DNA from: Scleromatobacter humisilvae
GTDB lineage: Bacteria > Pseudomonadota > Gammaproteobacteria > Burkholderiales > Burkholderiaceae_C
NCBI RefSeq assembly: GCF_023231945.1
Contig: NZ_JAJLJH010000001.1
Span: 248,001 to 312,000 of the forward strand
Length of the DNA stretch: 64,000 bases
Direction of reading: 5' to 3'
The first letter of the stretch is position 1; each line of letters opens with the position of its first letter. A program made the position numbers and the translations under genes. Below the pieces are notes generated by a model that worked only from the letters and a program-made list of their open reading frames with translations, searched no databases and was not told where the DNA came from. This document shows, piece by piece, positions 57,021 through 64,000 of the stretch.

Positions 57021-57230
57021 CGGCGCCGCCGCGCGTGCCGCGGGAGGCGCGGGGACGACGGCTGCGGAGTTCGCGACGGTGACGGGCTTGATGGACAGGT
57101 TGAAATCTCCGGGCGCCGTGTCGATGCCGACACGGACGGGGTTCGTCCGGCGATGATACGAGCGGGGTGCCGTCCGCGACCGCGATCGACGGCGAGTTGT
57201 CAGCCTGGAGCCGTCGCCGGTGACATCAGG

Positions 57231-57328
57231 CCCCGAAATGCGGCATTTGGCGCGCCGCGACGCCGCGGCGACTTCGGGCGGCCTGTCGGCGCCGGTGGAA
57301 TTCACGCTGTTTATCGGCCAGTTTGCCG
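57231..57328. promoter_or_regulatory. Two-box element between the kinase and the PFL_4669-like gene
   Basis: Box A, CCCCGAAATGCGGCATTTGG (57231-57250), contains a perfect AAATGC-G-GCATTT inverted repeat. Box B (57307-57328) reads CTGTTTATCGGCC followed by AGTTTGCCG. Both boxes recur at 59847-59952 ahead of the bactofilin operon (20 of 23 and 19 of 22 bases, box B inverted) with similar spacing (53 versus 61 bp). The 361-bp gap between the kinase GTG and the next gene holds nothing else recognisable. Confidence 0.55.
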
Positions 57329-57381
57329 CGCGGTGCCTGCGCACTTCGGACTTACCGTGGAAGCCTTCAACGGAGGCCGAC

Positions 57382-58170
57382 GTGGACGTCAACAACACCC
57401 TTCAACCCGCCATCGCCGAGCGGCCCGCGCCGACCATCGACAGCACCGTCCTGCCCTGCGGCGCGCGCTGGCGCCGACGCGGCGCGGCGATCGAGACGCA
57501 CGAGCATGTCGAACTGCCGCTGGTCGACGCGCCCGAACCGGGCGGCGACACGTCGCGCACGCCGCCGCAGCTTGCCCCGCGCGACGCCGAACTCTGGCTG
57601 CTCGCACGCCGAACCCAGGGCGCCGCGCTGCGCCTCGACTTCGACCTGTGCACCAGCCTCGTGCGCCAGGTCTTCCGGCGCGACTTCGTCTATGTGTCGC
57701 GGCAGTTGCACGGCCTGGAGACGAGCCGCCGCGTGCAGGGCCTCGACCGCGCCTGCCTGAGCGACGCGCTCGCCGCGCTGCAGCATCGCACCGACGACGT
57801 GCTGGCCCTGCTGCGACGCATCGCGACCGACCTGGACGCGACCCTCGCCAGCCACGCCCCGGCCAGCGCCCGCCTCGCATTCGCCCGCCCGGCGCGCTTC
57901 CAGGCCACGATCGTCAGCCCCACCGCGCATCGTTATCTCGCGCTGCTGATCCAGGCCGACGAAACGCTGGCGCGTCTCGAGATGGCGTGGCTGCTGGGCC
58001 TGGTGGCGGCCGCGCATCGCAGCGCGCTGCTGAGCGACTGCCGGCGCGCGCTGCACGGATTCAAGGAGCTGGCGTGCCAGCGGAGACAGGTGGTCGGCGA
58101 GCGGGTGCGGGAAGTGAATGCACGGCACAGGGACGGCGTTCCAACGGGCGCGAACGATGGCGCCGACTGA
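57382..58170 (+). CDS. Hypothetical protein, possibly PFL_4669/DUF1845-like
   Basis: A 262-aa cytoplasmic protein, Arg- and Ala-rich. The GTG at 57382 has GGAGG 5 bp upstream and begins the protein VDVNNTLQPAIAERPAPTIDS. Residues 80-240 are helical; the segment FQATIVSPTAHRYLALLIQADETLARLEMAWLLGLV resembles the pattern of the integrating-conjugative-element PFL_4669/DUF1845 group, but no other conjugation gene is in the window and the match is from memory. It is divergent from the hybrid kinase. No function can be assigned. Confidence 0.65.
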   Translation: MDVNNTLQPAIAERPAPTIDSTVLPCGARWRRRGAAIETHEHVELPLVDAPEPGGDTSRTPPQLAPRDAELWLLARRTQGAALRLDFDLCTSLVRQVFRRDFVYVSRQLHGLETSRRVQGLDRACLSDALAALQHRTDDVLALLRRIATDLDATLASHAPASARLAFARPARFQATIVSPTAHRYLALLIQADETLARLEMAWLLGLVAAAHRSALLSDCRRALHGFKELACQRRQVVGERVREVNARHRDGVPTGANDGAD

Positions 58171-58790
58171 TGCTTGCCGGCCCGGTTCCAGAGCGGGTCC
58201 GGCCGATCGCGGAACGGCGGCCGGCATCCAGCCCGCTCCATGCGAACGACGCGGCCATCGCGACGTCGTCCGTGTCGCGCGAGCCGCCCATCGGCCCCGG
58301 ATGGCGCGCCTCGGGGTCGGACAGCGACGCCGCCGAGTCAGACCGGGACCCACCGCGATCACGTACAAAGCACTGTCGGTACTGACGGTCGCGGTCTCGA
58401 TCCCGCCACGGGCTCACGAAGCCCGCGAGATTGCCGACCGCTTCGACCGCGCGATGCCCGCGGCTGCGCCCCGAGGAACGACGGCGGCAGCAGCCAGAAC
58501 CGTGTCAGGCGGCCGGTCAGGATGCCACTGGGCGTGATCGTCAGCGGCACGATCGCCCGCAGGGGGATCCGCGGGACGCCCGTCTCGATCGCAAGGCCCG
58601 GCGCCCCCCCCATGCCCGGAACCGGCGTTGGTGTGCACGCTCCGGAACGACGACTCGACTTGCGCCGTCCCGGCTCGTCGCCGCCGCTTCAATCCGAAGG
58701 ATGCGACGGTCCCGAGCGGGCGCCCTTGTCAGCCCTCGCAGCCCTCGCCGCCCAGATCAACGCCGCCCAGTCGGCGACGCAGCGCCTTGG
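58171..58790. other. Intergenic stretch without a convincing gene
   Basis: Several short frames are open on both strands in this 620-bp segment (for example 58359-58613 on the minus strand), but none has a clear ribosome binding site, a family match or stable coding composition; amino acid content is dominated by Arg, Ala and Pro. It may be the remnant of a decayed gene or untranslated DNA between the convergent neighbours. No terminator is obvious. Confidence 0.4.
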
Positions 58791-59438
58791 TCAGTCTTCG
58801 CAGCCCTTGGCTGCGCCATTGAGCATCGCCCCGTCGTACAGGTCGAGCCACCCGCTGCGCACATCGCCGTCCACCCGCGCCCCCGGCGCCAGTGTGAGCT
58901 TGCCGCGCGTGGTGATGACGGCGCCGCCGCCGGTGTCGCCGACGGTGCCGCAGACATAGACATCGCCCGAGGCCACCAGTCGCCCTTTCAGGCTGGCGCC
59001 CGAGCGGATGACCACGGGCCCGGCCGTGCAGTGGACGTTGCCGACGACGTCGCCCACCAGCAGCAAGGCCCGGCAGCGCACATAGCCCCGAATGAGCGCG
59101 CCCGCCGGGACGACGAGCGCGTCGTCGAGGCGCAGGCCCGCGGCGGTCGACGCGGCGGCCGCTGCGGGAGGCGAGCCAGTCGTCGTCGCCGCCGCGAGCA
59201 CCTCGCCCGGCAGCGGCGCCAAGCCGGTGCCTGGAATCGGATCGACGAAGCGGGTGGCGGCCGTGTCGGACGAGCGCAGGCGACGCTCGGCAAACGACGA
59301 CTTGGCCATCGGCGAATCGCTTTCGCGGCCGCCGCCCAGGCCGACCACCAGCGCGCGTCGCTGGCGGGCGGCCAGCACCGCCGGAGAGGCCGTTGGCGGC
59401 TCGGGCTTGAGTTCGAGGTCGAGATCGAGCCGTTTCAT
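58791..59438 (-). CDS. Bactofilin-family cytoskeletal protein
   Basis: A 215-aa protein whose C-terminal half (residues 105-212) is a right-handed beta-helix of the bactofilin (DUF583) type: LVVPAGALIRGYVRCRALLLVGDVVGNVHCTAGPVVIRSGASLKGRLVASGDVYVCG, then TTRGKLTLAPGARVDGDVRSGWLDLYDGAMLNG. Bactofilins polymerise without nucleotide and position cell-wall or stalk machinery. The N-terminal 100 residues are Ala/Pro-rich, disordered and longer than in short bactofilins. The ATG overlaps the stop of the upstream gene (ATGA). The membrane protein encoded by that gene may anchor the filament. Confidence 0.85.
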   Translation of the reverse strand: MKRLDLDLELKPEPPTASPAVLAARQRRALVVGLGGGRESDSPMAKSSFAERRLRSSDTAATRFVDPIPGTGLAPLPGEVLAAATTTGSPPAAAAASTAAGLRLDDALVVPAGALIRGYVRCRALLLVGDVVGNVHCTAGPVVIRSGASLKGRLVASGDVYVCGTVGDTGGGAVITTRGKLTLAPGARVDGDVRSGWLDLYDGAMLNGAAKGCED

Positions 59439-59773
59439 GGGCGGGCCCCCTCGGGATCCGGTGCCGGCACAACGCCGGCATCGATCGCCGGGGTCAGGAT
59501 CGCGGACACCGACGCCGCCGCTTCGCCACGAGCCTGGCCCGCGGCGGCGCCACGCATCGCCGCCGGCGCGGCGTCCGCGGTCGGCGTCCTGCCGACGGCC
59601 GGCGCGCCGGCAACGAATACGGCGCCGGTCACGAGGCCGGCCACGGTGCCGAGCAGCGTCGACGCGAATGCCCCCAGCGGCGCTCGCGTCGGGACGGCCG
59701 GTCGTGCGTGCGTGGCGCGCGCGCGCACCGCGCCGGGCGGCGGGGAGACGACGATTCGAGTGGCGGAGCTCAT
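59435..59773 (-). CDS. Small membrane protein in the bactofilin operon
   Basis: A 112-aa protein with one hydrophobic segment (FASTLLGTVAGLVTGAVFVAGAP, about residues 36-58), a basic N-terminus and a low-complexity Ala/Pro tail. No family is recognised. It is translationally coupled to the bactofilin gene. Its upstream region holds boxes A and B shared with the hybrid kinase region. The start has no strong ribosome binding site. Confidence 0.65.
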   Translation of the reverse strand: MSSATRIVVSPPPGAVRARATHARPAVPTRAPLGAFASTLLGTVAGLVTGAVFVAGAPAVGRTPTADAAPAAMRGAAAGQARGEAAASVSAILTPAIDAGVVPAPDPEGARP

Positions 59774-59846
59774 GGTGCAAGCGACCGGGAAGCGGGATGT
59801 GCGTCCATCGTGCGCCAGTGGACGAAAACTGCCCGTGTCCGGACAG

Positions 59847-59952
59847 CCCCGAAATCGGGTATTTGGCGCCGGACGGCGGTGACGATCGTCCGGTCCGCCC
59901 GCCTCGCGCCCCTCGAAGCATTCAACTCCACGGCAAATCGGCCGATGAACAG
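59847..59952. promoter_or_regulatory. Two-box element upstream of the bactofilin operon
   Basis: Box A is CCCCGAAATCGGGTATTTGG (59847-59866) and box B (59931-59952) contains CGGCAAATCGGCCGATGAAC, with ATCGGCCGAT as a perfect palindrome. Box A lies 73 bp upstream of the first start codon. The same pair occurs at 57231-57328 next to the hybrid kinase. The rest of the 485-bp gap (59774-60258) has no gene on either strand that I can support. Confidence 0.55.
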
Positions 59953-60192
59953 TGTCGAGTGCGCCAGGGCGCGCCGCGCCGGGTCGTGCTCGCCCGGCTG
60001 GGGCGCGTCGTGGCCGCCATCCCAGGAACGACGCGCGAGGCGCGCGGTGCCCGCTCACCGCCTCTCGTGTCCACTTCGCAGAAGCGCCGCCGGACGGGTT
60101 TGCGCCCGGCCGCGCGTCGAGTGACGGCTCCCGGCCCCAACGCCGGGCGTCGCGGCGGATGACGCCGTCAAGCACGTCGTCCGTCCTTGCGC

Positions 60193-60220
60193 GCCTCCGA
60201 CCTCGGTCGGGGGCGTTTTT
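60193..60220 (+). terminator. Orphan intrinsic terminator upstream of the DUF72 gene
   Basis: GCCTCCGAC-CTCG-GTCGGGGGC forms a 9-bp stem (one T-G pair) with a four-base loop followed by GTTTTT. No plus-strand gene ends just before it. It may end a small RNA or a leader transcript from the bactofilin upstream region, or act as an attenuator for the DUF72 gene that starts 38 bp on. Confidence 0.65.
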
Positions 60221-60258
60221 CTTTGCAGACGGGCGCGGTGCTTGCTCAAGGCGTGTAC

Positions 60259-61032
60259 ATGCGCAAGCCCTGCAACACCCCGTACATCGGCACCGCGGCG
60301 TGGAGCATTCCGCGCGACGTCGCCGAGCAGTTCCCCGGCGACGGCCCGCACCTGGAACGCTACGCGCGCCGCTTCGCATGCGTCGAGATCAACAGCTCGT
60401 TCTATCGATCGCACCAGGTCGAGACCTACGCGCGATGGGCCGGCATGACGCCGCCGCAATTCCGCTTCGCCGTGAAGCTCCCGCGCGCCATCACGCACGA
60501 CGCCGCGCTGCGCGGCGCGCGCAAGCCGCTGCGCGCTTTCCTCGACGAGGTGGTCGGACTGGGCGACCGGCTGGGCGTGCTGCTGGTGCAATTGCCGCCG
60601 TCGCTGGCCTGGGACGCCCGCGTCGCGCGCACCTTCTTCGCGCTGCTGCGCGAGTCGTGGGACGGGCCGCTCGCCTGCGAGCCGCGCCACGCGAGCTGGT
60701 TCGAGCCGGCGGCCGACCGCGCCCTCGCGCGCCTGCGCGTGTCGCGCGTGGCGGCCGATCCGGCGCGCATCGCCGCGGCGGCGCGCCCGGGCGGCTGGCT
60801 CGGGCCGGACGGCGACGGCGTCGGCGCGCTGCTCTATTACCGTTGGCATGGATCGCCGCGCGTGTACTGGTCGAGCTACGACGACGGCTGGCTGGCGCGC
60901 CAAGCCGGGCAACTGGCCGCGTGGCCGCCGGGCGCCGTGCCCTGGGTCATCTTCGACAACACGGCCTCTGGCGCGGCGACCGCCAACGCGCTGGCGCTGC
61001 AGTCGCTCGCGGCGACGGTCACAGCCCCTTGA
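60259..61032 (+). CDS. DUF72 family protein
   Basis: A 257-aa cytoplasmic TIM-barrel protein of the DUF72 (YecE-like) family. Landmarks: YIGTAAWSIPRDVAEQFPGDGPHLERYARRFACVEINSSFYRSHQVETYARWAGMTPPQFRFAVKLPRAITHD, GVLLVQLPPSLAWD, ACEPRHASWF, and the late YYRWHGSPRVYWSSYDDGWL with VIFDNTASGAATANAL. No biochemical function is established. The ATG at 60259 has AAGG 7 bp upstream. The last 14 bp overlap the convergent SHOCT-domain gene. Confidence 0.92.
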   Translation: MRKPCNTPYIGTAAWSIPRDVAEQFPGDGPHLERYARRFACVEINSSFYRSHQVETYARWAGMTPPQFRFAVKLPRAITHDAALRGARKPLRAFLDEVVGLGDRLGVLLVQLPPSLAWDARVARTFFALLRESWDGPLACEPRHASWFEPAADRALARLRVSRVAADPARIAAAARPGGWLGPDGDGVGALLYYRWHGSPRVYWSSYDDGWLARQAGQLAAWPPGAVPWVIFDNTASGAATANALALQSLAATVTAP

Positions 61033-61948
61033 TGATCTCCGCGCGCTTCTTCTCGTACTCGGACTTGGTGAGCAGGCCCTTGTCGTAGAGACGCTTGATC
61101 GTCAGCAGCCGCTGCTCGGCGTCGTTGGCCGCCGCGGGTGCGGCCGGCGCGGGTGGCGACGGCGGGATCGGCGCGACGACCGCCGGGGCGGCCGGCGCGG
61201 CGGGCGCCGCCATGGCCGGGGCGGGCGGCACGACCGGCGCCGCGGGCGCGGGCGCGGGCGGGGGCGCCACCGGGCGCGGCGGCTCGGGCGGCGTCGGCAC
61301 GAGGCCCAGCAGCAGCCAGTCGGCCCGCTTGTTCGTCGCGCCCGCGCTGATCACCGGCCACGTGCCTTCCGATGTGCGCGAGCCGCTCGTGAAGTGCGGC
61401 GCCATGCCGCTGCCGCGCGCGGCGTCGTAGAAGTCGACGCGGGCGTCGTGCACGATCATGTTCAGGTGGCCGTCGACGACGAACAGCCGCGCCGTGACGG
61501 CCGACATGCTGAAGAAGCTGTTGTCCTCGTGGTGCGCCGAGCTCACGAGCGCGATGTCCTGGTCGGAGCGTGCATTGGCCAGCGCCTCGGCGATGGCCGG
61601 CGAGATCTTGTAGAGCTCGTCGCTCGCGAACAGCGGCCTGGGCTTGCCGTTGCGCAGCACGTTGATCCGCTGCAGCCACGAGCGCAGCGTGTCCGGATCG
61701 ATCGTCCACGGATGCTGGTTGTCGGCCGCGCCCGGTTCGCGCGCGACCAGTTCGACGGTCGTGTAGTCGGCCAGGCGCCACAGTTGGCGGCCGGTCGTGC
61801 CCTTCATCACGGGCGCGGTGCTCGATCGGCCCGTCGACGAATCGGCCTGGAACGCCGGCGCGGCCAGGGAGGTGAGCATCAGGACCGAACCGAAGACGAC
61901 GCTGGCGCCGACCGAGAGGGAAGGTTTGCGAAAGGCCGCGATCGTCAT
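61019..61948 (-). CDS. Exported protein with C-terminal SHOCT domain
   Basis: A 309-aa protein. Residues 1-33 are a signal sequence (LSVGASVVFGSVLMLTSLAAPAFQA). A globular domain of about 190 residues follows (GRQLWRLADYTTVELVAREPGAADNQHPW and on), then a 55-residue Pro/Ala linker and the SHOCT motif AEQRLLTIKRLYDKGLLTKSEYEKKRAEII. SHOCT domains bind partner proteins or help oligomerise. The function is not known. The ATG at 61948 has AGGAG 9 bp upstream. Confidence 0.85.
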   Translation of the reverse strand: MTIAAFRKPSLSVGASVVFGSVLMLTSLAAPAFQADSSTGRSSTAPVMKGTTGRQLWRLADYTTVELVAREPGAADNQHPWTIDPDTLRSWLQRINVLRNGKPRPLFASDELYKISPAIAEALANARSDQDIALVSSAHHEDNSFFSMSAVTARLFVVDGHLNMIVHDARVDFYDAARGSGMAPHFTSGSRTSEGTWPVISAGATNKRADWLLLGLVPTPPEPPRPVAPPPAPAPAAPVVPPAPAMAAPAAPAAPAVVAPIPPSPPAPAAPAAANDAEQRLLTIKRLYDKGLLTKSEYEKKRAEIIKGL

Positions 61949-62045
61949 CGAAAGGATCTCCTGGTGTTGTTCGACGTTGGCGCTGCACGACGGCATGCCG
62001 CGCGTGCACTCTAACGCAGGAGACGCCTGCCTGCCGGGCACGGGT

Positions 62046-63074
62046 TCAGAGAACCACTGGTTCCGGTTCCAGACGGATGCCGAAACGGCCGTAGACGCTC
62101 TCCTGGATCGCCTTGGCGAGCGTCACCACTTCGGCGCCGATCGCATCGCCGCGATTGACCAGCACCAGTGCCTGCTTCTCGTAGACGCCGGCGCGCCCGA
62201 TCGACTTGCCCTTCCAGCCGCAGGCGTCGATCAGCCAACCCGCCGCCAGCTTGAAGGTGCCGTCGGCCATCGGGTAGTGCACGACATGCGGATCGCGGCC
62301 GATGATGTCGCGGCACTGGTCCTCGCTGACGATCGGGTTCTTGAAGAAGCTGCCCGCATTGCCGATCACCGCCGGGTCGGGCAGCTTGGCGCGCCGGATG
62401 CCGCAGATCCAGTCGTGGACCTGGCGCGGCGACGGCTCGGCGATGCCCGTCTCGGCGACCTTGCGCTCGAGCTCGAGATAGCCCAGCACCGGCTGCCACG
62501 GCCGCGGCAGGCGAAAGCGCACGCGCGTGATGATCGCCTTGCCGGCGAGCACGTTCTTGAACACGCTGTCGCGGTAGCCGAACAGGCATTGCGCGCGGTT
62601 CAGCGTGATCCCCAAGCCGGTGACGAGATCGACGCCATCGAGCGAATCGAAGCGGTCGGCCATCTCCAGGCCGTAGGCGCCGATGTTCTGCACCGGGGCC
62701 GCGCCCACCGTGCCGGGGATCAGCGCCAGGTTCTCGAGGCCCGGCCAGCCGCGCGCGATCGTCTCGGTGACGACGTCGTGCCACGTGAGGCCGGCGCCGG
62801 CCTCGACGATGAAGGCGTCGTCGCGCGTCTGCACCAGCCGCAGGCCGCCGACCTCCACCTTGAGCACGACCTCGTCGACGTCGCGCGTCAGCACGAGGTT
62901 GCTGCCGCCGCCCAGCACGAGCTTGGCGGCGCGCCCGACCTCGGGCGAATCGAGCACGCGGCGCACGTCGGCGTCCTCGCGGATGCGCGCGAGGCGACGC
63001 GCGGTCGCGGGCAGGCCGAAGGTGTTCAAGGCCTTCAACGAGACATCGGTTTCGAGCCAGGGGGCTGAGGACAT
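62046..63074 (-). CDS. murB: UDP-N-acetylmuramate dehydrogenase
   Basis: Reduces UDP-GlcNAc-enolpyruvate to UDP-MurNAc in peptidoglycan precursor synthesis with FAD and NADPH. A 342-aa type I Mur[21 protein letters not shown] (FAD pyrophosphate), [30 protein letters not shown] with the catalytic Tyr/Arg region, and NAGSFFKNP with the proton-donor serine. The C-terminal [30 protein letters not shown] is typical. It is divergent from yajQ with 58 bp between the starts. Confidence 0.96.
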   Translation of the reverse strand: MSSAPWLETDVSLKALNTFGLPATARRLARIREDADVRRVLDSPEVGRAAKLVLGGGSNLVLTRDVDEVVLKVEVGGLRLVQTRDDAFIVEAGAGLTWHDVVTETIARGWPGLENLALIPGTVGAAPVQNIGAYGLEMADRFDSLDGVDLVTGLGITLNRAQCLFGYRDSVFKNVLAGKAIITRVRFRLPRPWQPVLGYLELERKVAETGIAEPSPRQVHDWICGIRRAKLPDPAVIGNAGSFFKNPIVSEDQCRDIIGRDPHVVHYPMADGTFKLAAGWLIDACGWKGKSIGRAGVYEKQALVLVNRGDAIGAEVVTLAKAIQESVYGRFGIRLEPEPVVL

Positions 63075-63132
63075 GGCAGAATTTTCGCAGGTCTCGCCTC
63101 ACCCACCGTTTCAGTCTTCCGGAATTGCCTCC

Positions 63133-63627
63133 ATGCCCAGCTTCGACGTCCTCCTCGAACCCGAGATGCCCGCCATCAAGAACGCGGTGGAAAACACCAA
63201 GAAGGAGATCGGCACCCGCTTCGACTTCAAGGGCACCAGCGCCGCCGTCGAGCTGAAGGAGAAGGAAAAGGAGATCCAGCTCATCGGCGACGGCGACTTC
63301 CAGATCGAGCAGATCAGCACCGTGCTGCTGGGCAAGCTGACGAAGCAGAACGTGCTCGTCAGCTTCCTCGACATGGACGCCAAGATCGAGAAGATCGGCG
63401 GCGACAAGGTGCGCCAGACCTACAAGATCAAGGCCGGCATCGATTCGACCTTGGCCAAGAAGATCGTCACGGCGATCAAGGAAGCGAAGCTCAAGGTGCA
63501 GGGCTCGATCCAAGGCGACACGGTGCGCGTCAACGGCAAGAACCGCGACGACCTTCAGGTGGGGATCGCGTTGCTGCGCAAGGAGTTTCCGGATCAGCCG
63601 TTGAAGTACGACAACTTCAGGGACTGA
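63133..63627 (+). CDS. yajQ: YajQ-family cyclic di-GMP/nucleotide-binding protein
   Basis: A 164-aa cytoplasmic protein of two ferredoxin-like domains. The sequence [61 protein letters not shown] and the late [50 protein letters not shown] match YajQ nearly throughout. Homologues bind nucleotides, and some bind cyclic di-GMP and act as transcriptional cofactors. It adds to the signalling genes of this window. The ATG is preceded by a weak site. Confidence 0.96.
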   Translation: MPSFDVLLEPEMPAIKNAVENTKKEIGTRFDFKGTSAAVELKEKEKEIQLIGDGDFQIEQISTVLLGKLTKQNVLVSFLDMDAKIEKIGGDKVRQTYKIKAGIDSTLAKKIVTAIKEAKLKVQGSIQGDTVRVNGKNRDDLQVGIALLRKEFPDQPLKYDNFRD

Positions 63628-63642
63628 GGCCCAGGCGGCCGG

Positions 63643-64000
63643 CTATTGCTCCCGCGGCCGCGCGGCGGGCTTGATGGCCGAGGCCGTCTGGATCTTGCGT
63701 CGGGGCGACGTCCGTGGTGTATGCGCCGCAGTTCCGGCGACGCTGGCAGCGGGCGCCGCGTCGGGCGGCCCGGACTGGGCAACCGCGGCGGATGGCGCCG
63801 GCCCCGCGCCCGTCGGCGCCTCGTCGATGGCCCGCCGCGCGGCCGCCAAGGCATCCGGAGTCGGCGCGATCGGCCCGGCCGCGGGGCCGGCCTGCAACGC
63901 GGAGGTCGTCGTCGTCTGCGCCGCCGCCGTCTCCTGCCTGGAAAACGCCGCCGCCGCTGCCGCGAAGCGGGACTGCTCCGAATAGGCGCCCGCCACGCGC
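63643..64000 (-). CDS. Ala/Pro-rich protein, partial at the window edge
   Basis: Only the C-terminal 119 residues are visible; the frame is open at the right edge. The sequence SEQSRFAAAAAAFSRQETAAAQTTTTSALQ and the following Ala/Pro/Thr-rich part have low complexity and end in a basic tail (RRKIQTASAIKPAARPREQ). No domain can be identified. The stop lies 15 bp after the convergent yajQ stop. Confidence 0.55.
   Translation of the reverse strand, partial: RVAGAYSEQSRFAAAAAAFSRQETAAAQTTTTSALQAGPAAGPIAPTPDALAAARRAIDEAPTGAGPAPSAAVAQSGPPDAAPAASVAGTAAHTPRTSPRRKIQTASAIKPAARPREQ

Noticed and set aside
57307-57328. GCCGATAA on the minus strand, the -10 consensus of flagellar sigma-28 promoters
   Set aside because: No TAAA-type -35 at the right distance and no flagellar gene near; the second copy (GCCGATGA) lacks the consensus, so it was treated as part of box B.
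58359-58613. An 84-codon minus-strand frame in the gap between 58.2 and 58.8 kb
   Set aside because: No ribosome binding site, no hydrophobic or domain pattern, and strong Arg/Pro bias typical of random frames in GC-rich DNA.

Overview
The window is one contiguous piece of a high-GC chromosome, with mostly GC third positions, dense gene packing and many 1-4 bp stop/start overlaps. Gene content (YajQ, MurB, RsgA, a Lys/Orn/Arg decarboxylase, AlkB with a GMC dehydrogenase, many one-component regulators) points to a betaproteobacterium of the order Burkholderiales, probably from the Rubrivivax/Leptothrix/Roseateles neighbourhood; the genus cannot be fixed from the sequence alone. I see no rRNA, tRNA, CRISPR array, integrase, transposase or phage gene. 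Layout, left to right. 1-2.6 kb: a minus-strand run (class V aminotransferase, dusC, a glyoxalase I cut by the window edge) joined by 4-bp overlaps. 2.7-5.6 kb: small membrane and hypothetical genes, a GNAT acetyltransferase and an exported FKBP isomerase. 5.7-9.8 kb: an alkane-oxidation cassette with an AraC-type regulator divergent from alkB (alkane 1-monooxygenase), followed by a GMC alcohol dehydrogenase. 9.8-15.3 kb: an accessory-looking block with a 1201-residue membrane patatin phospholipase preceded by a 28-codon ORF and followed by a lipoprotein and another exported protein. 15.3-18.9 kb: two regulator/target pairs (DeoR divergent from nudK, TetR divergent from an MFS pump), each with repeats in the shared promoter. 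19-25.3 kb: HEAT-repeat protein, ABC exporter, GGDEF cyclase, zinc metallopeptidase, PilZ protein, DUF1993 protein. 25.4-35 kb: a beta-glucan utilisation operon (binding protein, two permeases, GH1, ATPase, exported GH16) with a LacI-family repressor nearby; matching palindromes lie upstream of both the operon and the repressor gene. 35-43.6 kb: flavin monooxygenase, small genes, PLP decarboxylase, a DEAD-box helicase with a Gly/Arg-rich tail and a 560-bp leader region, rsgA. 43.8-55 kb: an M3 oligopeptidase carrying an in-frame palindromic repeat, prolyl oligopeptidase, transporter with LysR regulator, acyl-CoA ligase, exonuclease. 55-60 kb: a hybrid histidine kinase, a possible PFL_4669-type protein and a bactofilin operon; the kinase and the bactofilin operon share a two-box upstream module. 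60-64 kb: DUF72, SHOCT, MurB and YajQ genes and a truncated Ala-rich gene. Most of the window is ordinary core genome. The parts most worth a second look are the repeat inserted inside the M3 peptidase, the shared upstream module of the kinase and bactofilin genes, the patatin/lipoprotein cluster with its small leader ORF, and the LacI palindrome regulon. I found no single system that I can call new with confidence.
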